A stretch of DNA of 14,527 bases from Pseudomonadota bacterium (GCA_021845835.1 JAJZVE010000040.1:1-14527); one strand, 5' to 3'; shown: positions 6,586 to 13,998, numbered from the stretch's first letter. Program-made: numbers and translations. The notes: generated by a model not told the origin, from the letters alone.

Positions 6586-7449
6586 ATGAAGCCGCCGCAT
6601 CCGCATGGCGCCCGTCCCGCCGGACATGGCCGACCGCCGCAGCCCGAGCGTGGGCCACGGGAGGGCCGGCCGCGACCCCACCAGCCACCCCCGGCACAGG
6701 CCCCGCGGCATGGGCCGGAGGCGCCGCGCGGCGCGGTGTGGCTCTATGGCACCCACGCGGTCGCCGCCGCGCTCGCCAACCCGTCGCGCCGCCTGCGCCG
6801 CCTGCTGCTGACCGAGGACGCCGAGGCCGGCCTCGCCGCGCGCCTCGCGCCGCCCTGGGCGATCGGCGCCGAGCGTGCCGAGCGTGCGCGGCTCGATCAG
6901 TTGCTCGGGCGCGACGTGGTGCACCAGGGCGCCGCGCTGCTCGCCGATCCGCTGGCGCCGCCCTCGCTCGCGCACCTGCTCGACCGGCCCGGTCCGGTGA
7001 TCGTGCTGGACCAGGTGAGCGATCCGCGCAATGTCGGCGCCATCCTGCGCTGCGCCGCCGCCTTCGCCGCCGCCGGCGTGATCACGCAGGAGCGCAACGC
7101 GCCGGAGGAAACCGGCGCGCTCGCCAAGGCCGCCTCCGGCGCGCTGGAGACGGTGCCGCTGCTGCGCGCCGTCAACATCGCCCGCACGCTGGTGGCGCTG
7201 AAGGCCGCCGGCTGCTGGGTGGTCGGGCTGGACGCCACCGCCCGCACCGCACTCTCCGGCCCCGATCTGGCGCAGCGCCGGGTGGCACTGGTGCTCGGCA
7301 GCGAAGGGGAAGGGATGCGCCGGCTGACGCGCGACACCTGCGATGAACTGGCCGGCATCGCCATGCCGGGCGGCAGCCGCGCGCTCGACAGCCTGAACGT
7401 CGCCGCGGCGGCGGCGGTCGCGCTCTACGAACTGGGACGCCCGGCATGA
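6586..7449 (+). CDS. rlmB: TrmH/SpoU-family RNA 2'-O-methyltransferase, RlmB-like
   Basis: This 287-residue SPOUT enzyme would transfer methyl from SAM to a ribose 2'-OH, most likely the 23S rRNA guanosine methylated by RlmB. Residues 2-48 are a disordered extension rich in Pro, Arg, Gly and His. The substrate-binding domain starts at VWLYGTHAVAAAL (51-63). Motif I is LDQVSDPRNVGAILRCAAAF (Asn149, Arg155), motif II is LVLGSEGEGM (235-244) and motif III is IAMPGGSRALDSLNV (258-272). Motif III seems about 3 residues longer than the usual IPMxGxxxSLNVS and has Ala where the final Ser is common; the catalytic-type Ser and Asn of SLN remain. The N-terminal extension could bind RNA. The next gene overlaps its stop by ATGA. 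RlmB is the best name, but another TrmH-family target is possible. Confidence 0.88.
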   Translation: MKPPHPHGARPAGHGRPPQPERGPREGRPRPHQPPPAQAPRHGPEAPRGAVWLYGTHAVAAALANPSRRLRRLLLTEDAEAGLAARLAPPWAIGAERAERARLDQLLGRDVVHQGAALLADPLAPPSLAHLLDRPGPVIVLDQVSDPRNVGAILRCAAAFAAAGVITQERNAPEETGALAKAASGALETVPLLRAVNIARTLVALKAAGCWVVGLDATARTALSGPDLAQRRVALVLGSEGEGMRRLTRDTCDELAGIAMPGGSRALDSLNVAAAAAVALYELGRPA

Positions 7450-8243
7450 GCGAATTCGATCCCTACGCCGCCGCCGCCGCGCTGCTCGCCAACCGCGCCG
7501 CCGGCCGCGCCGCCGGCCCGCTGCCCGCCGGCCTCGCGCCGCAGGATGCCGCGCAGGCGGCGACGACGCAGCGCGCGATGGCGGAACGGCGCGGCGCGCT
7601 GCCGGTCGGCGGCTTCAAGATCGGCGCCACCGGCCGGCGTATGCAGGCCTTCCTCGGCATCGACCATCCCTGCGCCGGCTACATGGCGGCGGCGGACATC
7701 CATGCCGCCCCGGTCGCGCTGGCCTTCGCCGGCTTCCGTGCCCCGCAGATCGAGTGCGAACTGGCGGTGCGGCTGGCGTGCGACCTGCCGCCCGGCCCGT
7801 GCAGCGCCGAGCAGGCCGCGCGAGCGGTCGGCGATCTGTTCGCGGCGATCGAGATCGTCGAGAACCGCTACGGCCCGCCGCCGATCGGCGACATCGCCGC
7901 CGTCGGCCTGCCGACCGTGATCGCGGACCAGTTCTACCACGCCGCGGCGGTGATCGGCACGCCGCCGGCGGACTGGCGCGCGCTCGACCTGGCGGCGATC
8001 GAGGGGCGGGCGGCGATTGACGGCGAGGTGCGCAACGCCGGCCGTGGCGCGGAGCTGCTCGGCCACCCGCTGCGCGGTCTGGCGTGGCTCGCAGCCAGCC
8101 CGGTCGCGGCGGCGTTCGGCGGGCTGCGGGCGGGGCAGGTGGTGCTGCTCGGCAGCGTCATTCCCTCGATCGCGCTCGACGGACCCTGCACGGTCAGCGT
8201 GGCCTTCGACGGCCTGCCCGAGGTGGTGCTGCGCTTCGCCTGA
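7446..8243 (+). CDS. 2-keto-4-pentenoate hydratase-like protein (MhpD branch of the FAH fold)
   Basis: This 265-residue enzyme is of the type that adds water to 2-hydroxy-penta-2,4-dienoate in aromatic meta-cleavage, or decarboxylates related 2-oxo acids. Visible features are GGFKIGATGRRMQAFLGIDHP (from about 55, with Lys58) and PQIECELAVRL and AIEIVENRY, which supply the expected metal ligands Glu103, Glu105 and Glu126. The closing LLGSVIPSIAL segment follows, with serine where many relatives have G-S/A-x-T. Length is normal. It overlaps the methyltransferase gene by 4 bases, an odd functional pairing. No dioxygenase or HOPDA/2-HMS hydrolase neighbour is present, so it may serve another short keto-acid pathway. 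Confidence 0.88.
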   Translation: MSEFDPYAAAAALLANRAAGRAAGPLPAGLAPQDAAQAATTQRAMAERRGALPVGGFKIGATGRRMQAFLGIDHPCAGYMAAADIHAAPVALAFAGFRAPQIECELAVRLACDLPPGPCSAEQAARAVGDLFAAIEIVENRYGPPPIGDIAAVGLPTVIADQFYHAAAVIGTPPADWRALDLAAIEGRAAIDGEVRNAGRGAELLGHPLRGLAWLAASPVAAAFGGLRAGQVVLLGSVIPSIALDGPCTVSVAFDGLPEVVLRFA

Positions 8244-8244
8244 G

Positions 8245-8278
8245 CCTGCCAAGGCGGCGTTAACCGGCGCCGGGCAGG
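8245..8278 (+). terminator. Imperfect hairpin after the hydratase gene
   Basis: CCTGCC (8245-8250) pairs with GGCAGG (8273-8278), and inside it GGCG (8253-8256) pairs with CGCC (8268-8271). It begins right after the hydratase stop codon. No T-tract follows, so a terminator role is only suggested by position. Confidence 0.3.
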
Positions 8279-8323
8279 ATCGCGCCATCCGCCGCGCGCA
8301 GCCTTCCGCGGCGTCACGCCAGG

Positions 8324-8578
8324 ATGGCCAGAGCGGGGATGGACGCGATGTCCCCCGACTCGGATTGGGATGCACTTCCCGAACAACTGCAACTGGCGCT
8401 GGCGCAGGAAGCCATGCGCCGCGCCGCTGACACCATCGCCGGCCAGGCGGAAACGCTGGCCGGCGAGATCGAGGACGGCAGCCTCGCCGACCGCGGCGGC
8501 CCGGACGCGCTGCGTCTGCTGGCCGCCGTGGTGCGGCTTGCCGCACGGGACAAGCTGGTCCCGTGCGGCTCGGCATGA
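8324..8578 (+). CDS. Small hypothetical protein
   Basis: This frame gives up to 84 residues and I do not recognise a family. It is acidic and probably helical: PEQLQLALAQEAMRRAADTI, then GQAETLAGEIEDGSLADRGG and ALRLLAAVVRLAARDKL. The composition is normal for a soluble helical protein and unlike the Arg/Pro-rich shadow frames of this region, which is why I accept it. Starts are possible at ATG 8324, 8339 and 8348, none with a good Shine-Dalgarno. It ends 3 bases before the end of the convergent protease gene, and its last codons form a 12-bp hairpin. It could be transcribed with the hydratase 80 bases upstream. Confidence 0.6.
   Translation: MARAGMDAMSPDSDWDALPEQLQLALAQEAMRRAADTIAGQAETLAGEIEDGSLADRGGPDALRLLAAVVRLAARDKLVPCGSA
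8540..8569. terminator. 12-bp perfect hairpin between convergent genes
   Basis: GCCGCACGGGAC (8540-8551) and GTCCCGTGCGGC (8558-8569) are exact reverse complements around the loop AAGCTG. The hairpin lies over the last codons of the small + strand ORF and 12 bases past the end of the minus-strand protease gene, where a bidirectional terminator would be expected. Neither strand has a T-tract after it. Confidence 0.5.
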
Positions 8579-8581
8579 CGG

Positions 8582-10069
8582 TCAGCCGGCGTTGTTGCCG
8601 TTCTGGCCCGCCTTGCCGGGCGCCACCGCCACGAACAGGGTGTGGCCGTCGCGGAACACGCGCAGCGCCACGGCGTGGGTCTTGTGGATCGCCTGCCGGA
8701 TCGCATGCACCGCCTGCTCGGCGGAGGTGACGGGTTCGGTGCCGACGCCGACGATCACGTCGCCCTGCTGGATGCCCGCCTGCTCGGCCGGCGAGCCGGG
8801 CTGCACCTCGGCCACCGCGGCACCTTTCAGGTGCTCGGGCAGATCGAGCTGGCTGCGCAGCTCCGGGGACAGCGGTGCGAGCGCGAGGCCGACGCCCTCG
8901 CGCGGCTCGGCCGCATTGCCGGTGCCGGCGCTCTCGTCATTGGGCAGCGCGGCGACGGCGACGTTCAGGCTCCTGGGCTGGCCATCGTGCAGCACGTCCA
9001 GCTTCGCCTCGTCACCCGGTTTCACCGCCGCGATAGCGACCGCCAGGTCGCGCGGGTTGCCGATCGTCTTGCCGTTCACCTCGGTGATCACGTCGCCGGG
9101 CTTCAGCCCCACCTTGTCGGCGGGCGAATCGGGCGACACGCCGGCGATCAGGGCGCCGGCCTGCGACGGGCTGCTTTTCGGCAGGTTGAGCGCCGTTGCC
9201 ATGTTCGGCGAGACGGGCTGTGCCTCGACGCCGAGATAGCCGCGCGTCACGTGGCCGCTCGTCTCCAGTTGCGCCACCACGGTCCTGACGGTGTTGGACG
9301 GGATGGCGAAGCCGATGCCGATGCTGCCGCCGCTTGGCGACAGGATCGCGGTGTTGACGCCAACGACGCGGCCGTCCTGGGTGAACAGCGGGCCGCCCGA
9401 GTTGCCGCGGTTGATCGGGGCGTCGATCTGCAGGAAGTTGTCGTACGGGCCCGAGCCGATGTCGCGCCCGCGGGCGGAGACGATGCCGGCGGTCACGCTG
9501 CCGCCGAGGCCGAACGGGTTGCCCATGGCCACCACCCATTCGCCGACCTTCACGTCATTGGAATCGCCGAGCTGCACGTACGGCAGCTTGTGCCCGGCAT
9601 CGACGCGCAGCACTGCCAGATCGGTGCGCGGGTCGCGGCCGATGATCTTCGCCGGCAGCTCGGTGCCGTCATCCAGCGTCACGCTGACCGACTTCGCGTC
9701 CTTGACCACGTGGTTGTTGGTGACGATCACGCCGTCCGGATCGATGATGAAGCCGGAGCCGCGCGCCTCCACCATCTGCGGGTGCTGCGGCACCAGCATG
9801 CCGAACGGGGTCGGTGCGCCGCTTTCGTCGGCGGCGACCTGCGGCTTGAGTTCGTTCGTCACCGACACCACGGCCGGGCGCACGCGGCCGACCAGGGCGG
9901 TGAAGTCGGGCAGCATCTGTGCCGGCGCGGCCGGCAGGATGGGGGCGGGCTGCGTCGTATCGGCGAACCCGGCATGACCGGCGGCGAATCCGGCAAGCGC
10001 CGTCGTGCTCAGCAGTCCGGCGATCAGCGCGCCGCGCAGCCCGTGCGGCTTCAGGCGTGAAATGCTCAT
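8582..10069 (-). CDS. htrA: Periplasmic Do/HtrA-family serine protease with two PDZ domains
   Basis: This 495-residue DegP/DegQ-type protease and chaperone degrades misfolded envelope proteins. A signal peptide (about 1-36, ending AGFA) is followed by the trypsin-like domain with the complete triad: His120 in VTNNHVV, Asp150 in RTDLAVL and Ser224 in RGNSGGPL. PDZ1 starts around GYLGVEAQPVS (about 270-375) and PDZ2 runs to the C-terminus (about 395-485, containing PGSPAEQAGIQQGDVI). The region before the catalytic domain has a Q-linker-like loop (PQVAADESGAPTPFG), as in the family. GGAG lies 8 bases before the ATG on the minus strand. It is separated from the HdeD-like gene by 159 bases and is probably transcribed on its own. 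Its end converges with the small + strand ORF. Confidence 0.96.
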   Translation of the reverse strand: MSISRLKPHGLRGALIAGLLSTTALAGFAAGHAGFADTTQPAPILPAAPAQMLPDFTALVGRVRPAVVSVTNELKPQVAADESGAPTPFGMLVPQHPQMVEARGSGFIIDPDGVIVTNNHVVKDAKSVSVTLDDGTELPAKIIGRDPRTDLAVLRVDAGHKLPYVQLGDSNDVKVGEWVVAMGNPFGLGGSVTAGIVSARGRDIGSGPYDNFLQIDAPINRGNSGGPLFTQDGRVVGVNTAILSPSGGSIGIGFAIPSNTVRTVVAQLETSGHVTRGYLGVEAQPVSPNMATALNLPKSSPSQAGALIAGVSPDSPADKVGLKPGDVITEVNGKTIGNPRDLAVAIAAVKPGDEAKLDVLHDGQPRSLNVAVAALPNDESAGTGNAAEPREGVGLALAPLSPELRSQLDLPEHLKGAAVAEVQPGSPAEQAGIQQGDVIVGVGTEPVTSAEQAVHAIRQAIHKTHAVALRVFRDGHTLFVAVAPGKAGQNGNNAG

Positions 10070-10228
10070 CGGCTGTGCTCCATGCCAACAAAATTCCGGA
10101 CGGGGATGCCGCCGGGCGGTGCATGGATAATGAATGGTGAGCCTATCCGTTGCTGTGTCGGACGGGTGAAACTCGTGTCATCGGTCTTGGCGATACTATA
10201 TGACGCAGAATTTATCTCTGTGCGCGGT
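10070..10228. other. AT-richer gap upstream of the protease gene
   Basis: This 159-base gap is clearly less GC-rich than its surroundings and must hold the protease promoter. On the minus strand a TATAGT (10200-10195) is the best -10-like match, but no convincing -35 lies 16-18 bases upstream. I found no clear EcfG-type (GGAAC/CGTT) or heat-shock promoter. GGAG, the protease ribosome site, is at 10081-10078 on the minus strand. No gene is supported here. Confidence 0.5.
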
Positions 10229-10822
10229 TCAGTTCCGCATCGTCGCAAGGTGCCGCCGGCGCAACCGCAACGCGAAGGCGATCAGCGCCGCACCGAAGAT
10301 CACCGCGTAGGCGCCGAGCCAGATCGTCAGCACGATCGCGCCGAACAGCGGCCACAGCCACAGCAGCACGCCCCAGACGATGGAGACGAGGCCGCCCAGC
10401 CCGAGCAGCCAGTTACCGTGGCCGCCATGCAGCCGAAAGGCGGCGGCGAGCATCAGCCCGCCGGTGACGATCGCCCAGCCCGCCGTGACCCACACGACGC
10501 CGAGGATCACCGCCCCCGGCGCGGCCAGCGCGAGCAGGCCGACCACGATGTCGATCGCGCCCTCCAGCAGCAGCAGTCCCCATCGCGTGTGGTGCGTGGC
10601 GGCGGCGATGGCGGCGACGATCACGAACACGCCGTCCACCAGCAGATAGACCCCGAACAGCAGGGCCAGCACGGTGACTGCCTGGACGGGCAGCAGGAAG
10701 GCGATGATGCCGAACGCGACGGCGGCGATGCCGCGGATCAGCATCGCCCACCAGTTGCGCGCCAGCGCGGCACTGCGCAGCAGCGGCAGGTCGGGCGCGA
10801 TGCGGGGTGACGGCTCGCTCAT
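10229..10822 (-). CDS. HdeD-family (DUF308) membrane protein
   Basis: This 197-residue protein is almost entirely hydrophobic, with about six membrane segments, starting with AMLIRGIAAVAFGIIAFLLP and continuing through LALLFGVYLLVDGVFVIVAA, ILGVVWVTAGWAIVTGGLML and TIWLGAYAVIFGAALIAFAL. The repeated pattern WWAxLxRGxxAxxFGxxAFxxP and LxxxFGxYxLxDG is that of HdeD/DUF308, a family linked to acid resistance in enteric bacteria and otherwise uncharacterised. It ends in a basic tail (RLRRRHLATMRN). I chose ATG 10822 and not a longer frame because GGAAGG lies 6 bases upstream of it. It is 80 bases downstream of pssA and appears to have its own extended -10 promoter. Confidence 0.88.
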   Translation of the reverse strand: MSEPSPRIAPDLPLLRSAALARNWWAMLIRGIAAVAFGIIAFLLPVQAVTVLALLFGVYLLVDGVFVIVAAIAAATHHTRWGLLLLEGAIDIVVGLLALAAPGAVILGVVWVTAGWAIVTGGLMLAAAFRLHGGHGNWLLGLGGLVSIVWGVLLWLWPLFGAIVLTIWLGAYAVIFGAALIAFALRLRRRHLATMRN

Positions 10823-10828
10823 GCAAGG

Positions 10829-10834
10829 CCTTCC
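10829..10834 (-). promoter_or_regulatory. Ribosome binding site of the HdeD-like gene
   Basis: GGAAGG on the minus strand, 6 bases before ATG 10822, sets the start of the DUF308 protein. The frame stays open further upstream, so this site matters for the call. Confidence 0.75.
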
Positions 10835-10859
10835 TTTCCTCGCCTGTCCTCGGCGCGCG

Positions 10860-10884
10860 AGTGTAGCACGCCGCGGCGCCGCGG
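10860..10884 (-). promoter_or_regulatory. Extended -10 promoter with adjacent palindrome upstream of the HdeD-like gene
   Basis: On the minus strand TGCTACACT (10868-10860) reads as an extended -10 (TGn plus TACACT, 4 of 6). A perfect 14-bp palindrome, CCGCGGCGCCGCGG (10871-10884), lies just upstream in the spacer, where a repressor could bind. No -35 is evident. The leader to the start codon would be about 31 bases and include the ribosome site. In such GC-rich DNA the palindrome could be chance. Confidence 0.35.
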
Positions 10885-10902
10885 GTTGCACAACGGCGAA
10901 GA

Positions 10903-11775
10903 TCAGGCCGGCGTGTCGTCGGCCTCCGCCTCGCCTTCCGCGGCCTGCTTGAGGCGGCGGAAGCTGCGGGCGCTGAACGGCAGCATGGCGACGTAGATCA
11001 CGCCGGCCGCGGCCAGCGCCGCCCACGGGTCGGCGACCAGCAGCGCCACGAACAGTCCGGTGCCGAGCAGCAGCGGCAGCACGTATTCAGCCGGCACCTT
11101 GAAGTTCTTGAAGCTCCACACCGGCAGCGTGGACACCAGCAGCAGCGCGGCGCAGATCAGCACGACCGCGACGAAGGGCGGGAAATGCGACGCCGTGAGC
11201 AGCCAGTCCCAGCCGAGCGAGCGCGCCTCCAGCCCGACGAACAGCGGGAACAGTGCCAGCCCCGCCCCCGCCGGGGCGGGCACGCCGGTGAAGAAGTTGT
11301 ACGCGTAGGCCGGGTGCGGCCCGCTATCCAGGGCGGCGTTGAAGCGGGCGAGGCGCAGCGCCATGCAGACCGCGAACATCAGGCACGGCACGAAGCCGAA
11401 GCCGCGCAGCGACTGCAGCGACCACAGATAGAGCACGATCGACGGCGCCACGCCGAAGCACAGGAAATCGGCCAGGCTGTCGAATTCCGCCCCGAACCGC
11501 GACGTGGCCTTCAGCAGCCGCGCCAGCCGTCCGTCCAGCCCGTCGATCGCGCCGGCGACGGTGATGGCGACCGCGGCGGCGCCGAACCGGCCTTCCAGGG
11601 CGAAGCGGATGGACGTGAGCCCGGCGCACAGACCGATCATGGTCAGCAGGTTCGGGATCACGCGGTTGAACGACTGCCCGCGGAAGCGCGGCCGTTGCCG
11701 CGGGCGCAGCCGCCGCCGCAGCCGTCGCACCGGCAGGCGCAGCGCGTTCGGCCTCAGCGAATGCGGCATGGTCAC
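10903..11775 (-). CDS. pssA: CDP-diacylglycerol-serine O-phosphatidyltransferase (phosphatidylserine synthase)
   Basis: This membrane enzyme makes phosphatidylserine from CDP-diacylglycerol and serine. The 290-residue protein starts with a very basic segment (about 13-32, many Arg), then has about eight membrane helices. The CDP-alcohol phosphotransferase signature is complete: Asp78, Asp81-Gly82, Ala85-Arg86, Gly95, Asp99 and Asp103 in the stretch beginning [22 protein letters not shown] before it and FNAALD after MALRLAR match the PssA type II group. The GTG start at 11775 overlaps the psd stop as GTGA; ATG 11769 is an alternative. Psd, the next enzyme in the pathway, is translated just before it, so both steps to phosphatidylethanolamine are coupled. 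The C-terminus ends in an acidic tail ([11 protein letters not shown]). Confidence 0.95.
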   Translation of the reverse strand: MTMPHSLRPNALRLPVRRLRRRLRPRQRPRFRGQSFNRVIPNLLTMIGLCAGLTSIRFALEGRFGAAAVAITVAGAIDGLDGRLARLLKATSRFGAEFDSLADFLCFGVAPSIVLYLWSLQSLRGFGFVPCLMFAVCMALRLARFNAALDSGPHPAYAYNFFTGVPAPAGAGLALFPLFVGLEARSLGWDWLLTASHFPPFVAVVLICAALLLVSTLPVWSFKNFKVPAEYVLPLLLGTGLFVALLVADPWAALAAAGVIYVAMLPFSARSFRRLKQAAEGEAEADDTPA

Positions 11776-12461
11776 GCCACGCCCGGAACGCCCGCCATCA
11801 CGTCGGCGATCACCGTCTCGCCGCCGATCATGGTCTGCCCCTCCGCCACCAGCGGCCGTACGCCTTCCGGCAGATAGAGATCGGTGCGGCTGCCGAAGCG
11901 GATGATGCCGAAGCGTCCGCCGGCCTGCACCGCATCGCCCTCGCGCACGTCGCAGACGATGCGCCGTGCCACCAGCCCGGCGATCTGCACCACCGCGATC
12001 TCCCGCCCGTCGGGCAGCCGGATCGCCAGCGCGTTGCGCTCGTTCTCGGCGCTCGCCTTGTCCAGGCTGGCGTTGAGGAAGCGGCCGTGACGATAGGCGA
12101 TGCGCGTCACCGTGCCGTCGGCGGGGACGCGGTTCACGTGGACATCGAACAGCGAGAGGAAGATGCCGACCCGCCAGCGCGGCACCACGCCGAGGCCGAG
12201 TTCCGGCGGCGGCAGGGCGGGCGCCACCGAGACGACATGGCCGTCCGCCGGCGCCAGCAGCAGCCCCGGCCGTCCCGGCGCCACGCGCTCCGGGTCGCGG
12301 AAGAAGTAGAGGCAGAACAGCACGAACAGCAGCCCGAGCCAGGCGAGCCAGCCGGCGAGCAGCAGGCCGACGAGGAAAACGACGCCGCCGCCGATCAGGA
12401 ACGGCCGGCCGGCCGGGTGCGGCGGCGCAAACAGCAGGCGGGTATTGGCGGCCAGTGACAT
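11772..12461 (-). CDS. psd: Phosphatidylserine decarboxylase (short form)
   Basis: This 229-residue pyruvoyl enzyme converts phosphatidylserine to phosphatidylethanolamine at the inner membrane. Two hydrophobic segments near the N-terminus (about 21-53) anchor it and are followed by FFRDPER. Conserved sites are PADG (71-74), SLFDVHVNR with Asp106 and His108, and ENERNALAI. The self-cleavage site is FGSR, Gly180-Ser181, where the serine becomes the pyruvoyl group. FGSR replaces the LGST of E. coli, as is usual in the short, archaeal/alphaproteobacterial-type enzymes. Length suits that class. It is the first gene of the psd-pssA pair, and a plausible promoter lies just upstream. Confidence 0.95.
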   Translation of the reverse strand: MSLAANTRLLFAPPHPAGRPFLIGGGVVFLVGLLLAGWLAWLGLLFVLFCLYFFRDPERVAPGRPGLLLAPADGHVVSVAPALPPPELGLGVVPRWRVGIFLSLFDVHVNRVPADGTVTRIAYRHGRFLNASLDKASAENERNALAIRLPDGREIAVVQIAGLVARRIVCDVREGDAVQAGGRFGIIRFGSRTDLYLPEGVRPLVAEGQTMIGGETVIADVMAGVPGVA

Positions 12462-12485
12462 CCCGGACCCTTAAGCGAACGCCTG

Positions 12486-12514
12486 CTTATGGAGAGTCCG
12501 GGGGAAGGCGGCAA
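12486..12514 (-). promoter_or_regulatory. Candidate promoter of psd-pssA
   Basis: On the minus strand TTGCCG (12514-12509), a 17-base spacer and CATAAG (12491-12486) match a sigma-70 pair at 4 of 6 in each box. The start would be about 18 bases before the psd ATG (12461). It lies in the 180-base gap between psd and the LysM gene, which otherwise shows no supported gene. Confidence 0.35.
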
Positions 12515-12641
12515 GGCAGATGCGGCGGCCGGTGCCGCGCGCGCCGCCAGTACGTTTTTCGTCATGAACGAGATCAGGACCGACGGGCCGCTGCCGATCT
12601 GATCGATGCGTCGCTGCCGGGGCAGGAACGCGCCGCGAAAG

Positions 12642-13832
12642 CTAGCGCGACGCGGCGGACCCGGCCCCGGCCGGCACCGCGAACACCTGGCCCGGATAGA
12701 TCCTGTTGGGGTCGCGGATCTGGTCGCGGTTGGCCTGATAGATCAGCGTGTAACGAGTGCCCTGACCATAGACGTGCCGCGCGATGCGCCACAGGCTCTG
12801 CCGCGGCTGCACCACCACGCGGCCGTCGCGCAGGTCGTCGGCGGCGAAGGCGGCGCGCTGGAACGGCAGTTCGGCGCGCGACAGCACCTGTCCGCGCCGG
12901 CCCAGCTCATCCGCCCGCAGCCGGTGCTCGCCGGCATCGACCGGGACCGTCGGGGCCAGCCCCCAGCGGCCTTGCGCGTCCGCCTGCGCCTCGCCCACCG
13001 GCAGGTTGTCGATATAGATCCGGACGGTGCTGCGCGGCCGGGCGGTGCCGGCGAAGCGGATCGCGCCCTTGGCGTCATAATCGACGACGCGCAGCGCCAC
13101 CTGCCCGGACGGGCCGGCGGCGTCGGAGGGGACGGCGAGCAGCCGCGGCGCGGCATCCGGCGGCGCCAGCACGGCGACCGCCGCCGCGGCCTCGCGCGTC
13201 TGGTGTGCGTCGGGTGCGGTGTGGGCCGCGCGCTCCGGCACCACCAGCAGCGCCGGCGTGTCGCCCTTCACCGGGGCGGTGCCGGGCTGCTCGGCCCGCA
13301 GCGCCAGTTCCTGCCCGCCGGCGGGCAACGGGCGGTCGGGGATCACCACGAACTGCCCGCTGTCGTCCGCCTTGCCCCGGCCGACCTCGCGGCCGTTGTC
13401 GAGCAGCGCCACATCCGCGTTCGGCGCCGCGCGCCCGGCGATCACCGCCGCGCCGTCGGGGGCGACGCGCACGACGTCGAAGCTCGGTCGCCGGGGTGGC
13501 GCCGCGTCGTCCGCGCCTGTGTCGGGGGGCTCCGTCCGGGCCGCTTTCAGTGGCGCCGCCGCGGCGTCCGGCGCCGCCGTTTTGGCCGGCGGTGCCTGTG
13601 GTGTGCGCCGCACTGCCGCCGTCGCGGGCCGATCGTCCGGCGGGCCGGCGTCGCCCGGCTGGACCAGCGCCGCCTCGGCCAGTTTCGGGGTCGCGTCCGG
13701 CGCCAGCGGCGCGCTGTGCAGATGGCGATAGACCAGCACCCCGCTGCTGCCGAGCAGGGCGAAACCCAGCAGCCCGAACAAAACCGACCGCGCCGCGTCG
13801 GGCCGGCGCGATGGCGTCCCGGTGTCCGACAT
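12642..13832 (-). CDS. Membrane-anchored LysM protein with Ig-like segments
   Basis: This 396-residue protein has a short basic cytoplasmic start, one membrane segment (about 17-36, VLFGLLGFALLGSSGVLVY) and a long Ala/Pro-rich linker. Two beta-rich, Ig-like repeats follow: one starts near FDVVRVAPDGAAVIAGRA (about 118-180), the other near RVVDYDAKGAIRFAG (about 250-315). Both share the pattern of polar residues, an Asn/Asp-Gly turn, G-x-G/A-x-A and a D-x-G-x-W/F strand. The C-terminus (about 339-388) is a LysM domain (VVQPRQSLWRIARHVYGQG then YTLIYQANRDQIRDPNRIYPGQ), which binds peptidoglycan glycans. The protein would tether the inner membrane to the cell wall. It has no enzymatic domain. 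No Shine-Dalgarno precedes the ATG. Confidence 0.9.
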   Translation of the reverse strand: MSDTGTPSRRPDAARSVLFGLLGFALLGSSGVLVYRHLHSAPLAPDATPKLAEAALVQPGDAGPPDDRPATAAVRRTPQAPPAKTAAPDAAAAPLKAARTEPPDTGADDAAPPRRPSFDVVRVAPDGAAVIAGRAAPNADVALLDNGREVGRGKADDSGQFVVIPDRPLPAGGQELALRAEQPGTAPVKGDTPALLVVPERAAHTAPDAHQTREAAAAVAVLAPPDAAPRLLAVPSDAAGPSGQVALRVVDYDAKGAIRFAGTARPRSTVRIYIDNLPVGEAQADAQGRWGLAPTVPVDAGEHRLRADELGRRGQVLSRAELPFQRAAFAADDLRDGRVVVQPRQSLWRIARHVYGQGTRYTLIYQANRDQIRDPNRIYPGQVFAVPAGAGSAASR

Positions 13833-13838
13833 GCCCGC

Positions 13839-13867
13839 AGACTAGGCATGCGCCCGCGTGTCCGCAA
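13839..13867 (-). promoter_or_regulatory. Weak candidate promoter of the LysM gene (leaderless type)
   Basis: On the minus strand TTGCGG (13867-13862), a 17-base spacer and TAGTCT (13844-13839) precede the ATG at 13832 by 6 bases. The transcript would therefore start at or next to the A of ATG. Each box matches the consensus at only 3 of 6 positions. The support comes from the exact spacing and the absence of a ribosome site. Confidence 0.25.
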
Positions 13868-13987
13868 TGCACGGGATCACGATCGCGTCACCGCGGGCGC
13901 AACGGCTTGCCGGTTTCGCCGCCGGCAGGGATCGCGCGGGCGCCGCGGCTGCGGCAAGGTGGACCGACCCGACCACCACCGCCGGAC

Positions 13988-13992
13988 AGGAG
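13988..13992 (+). promoter_or_regulatory. Ribosome binding site of the cytochrome b561-like gene
   Basis: AGGAG lies 6 bases before ATG 13999 and fixes the start of the last gene in the window. Confidence 0.8.
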
Positions 13993-13998
13993 CGACTG

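Noticed and set aside
8642..10060. 472-residue + strand frame opposite the HtrA protease
   Set aside because: It is low-complexity His/Arg/Asp-rich sequence without motifs, while the minus strand encodes an intact protease with its triad and PDZ domains.
10231..10240. GGAAC on the minus strand as the -35 of an EcfG-type stress promoter for the protease
   Set aside because: No CGTT-like -10 lies 16-17 bases downstream, and the site overlaps the end of the HdeD-like gene.
12489..12602. 37-residue + strand ORF (begins MESPGEGGKADAAA) in the psd-LysM gap
   Set aside because: It has no ribosome site and no recognisable family, and it overlaps the likely psd promoter on the other strand. It may be chance, though it is the only AUG frame there.
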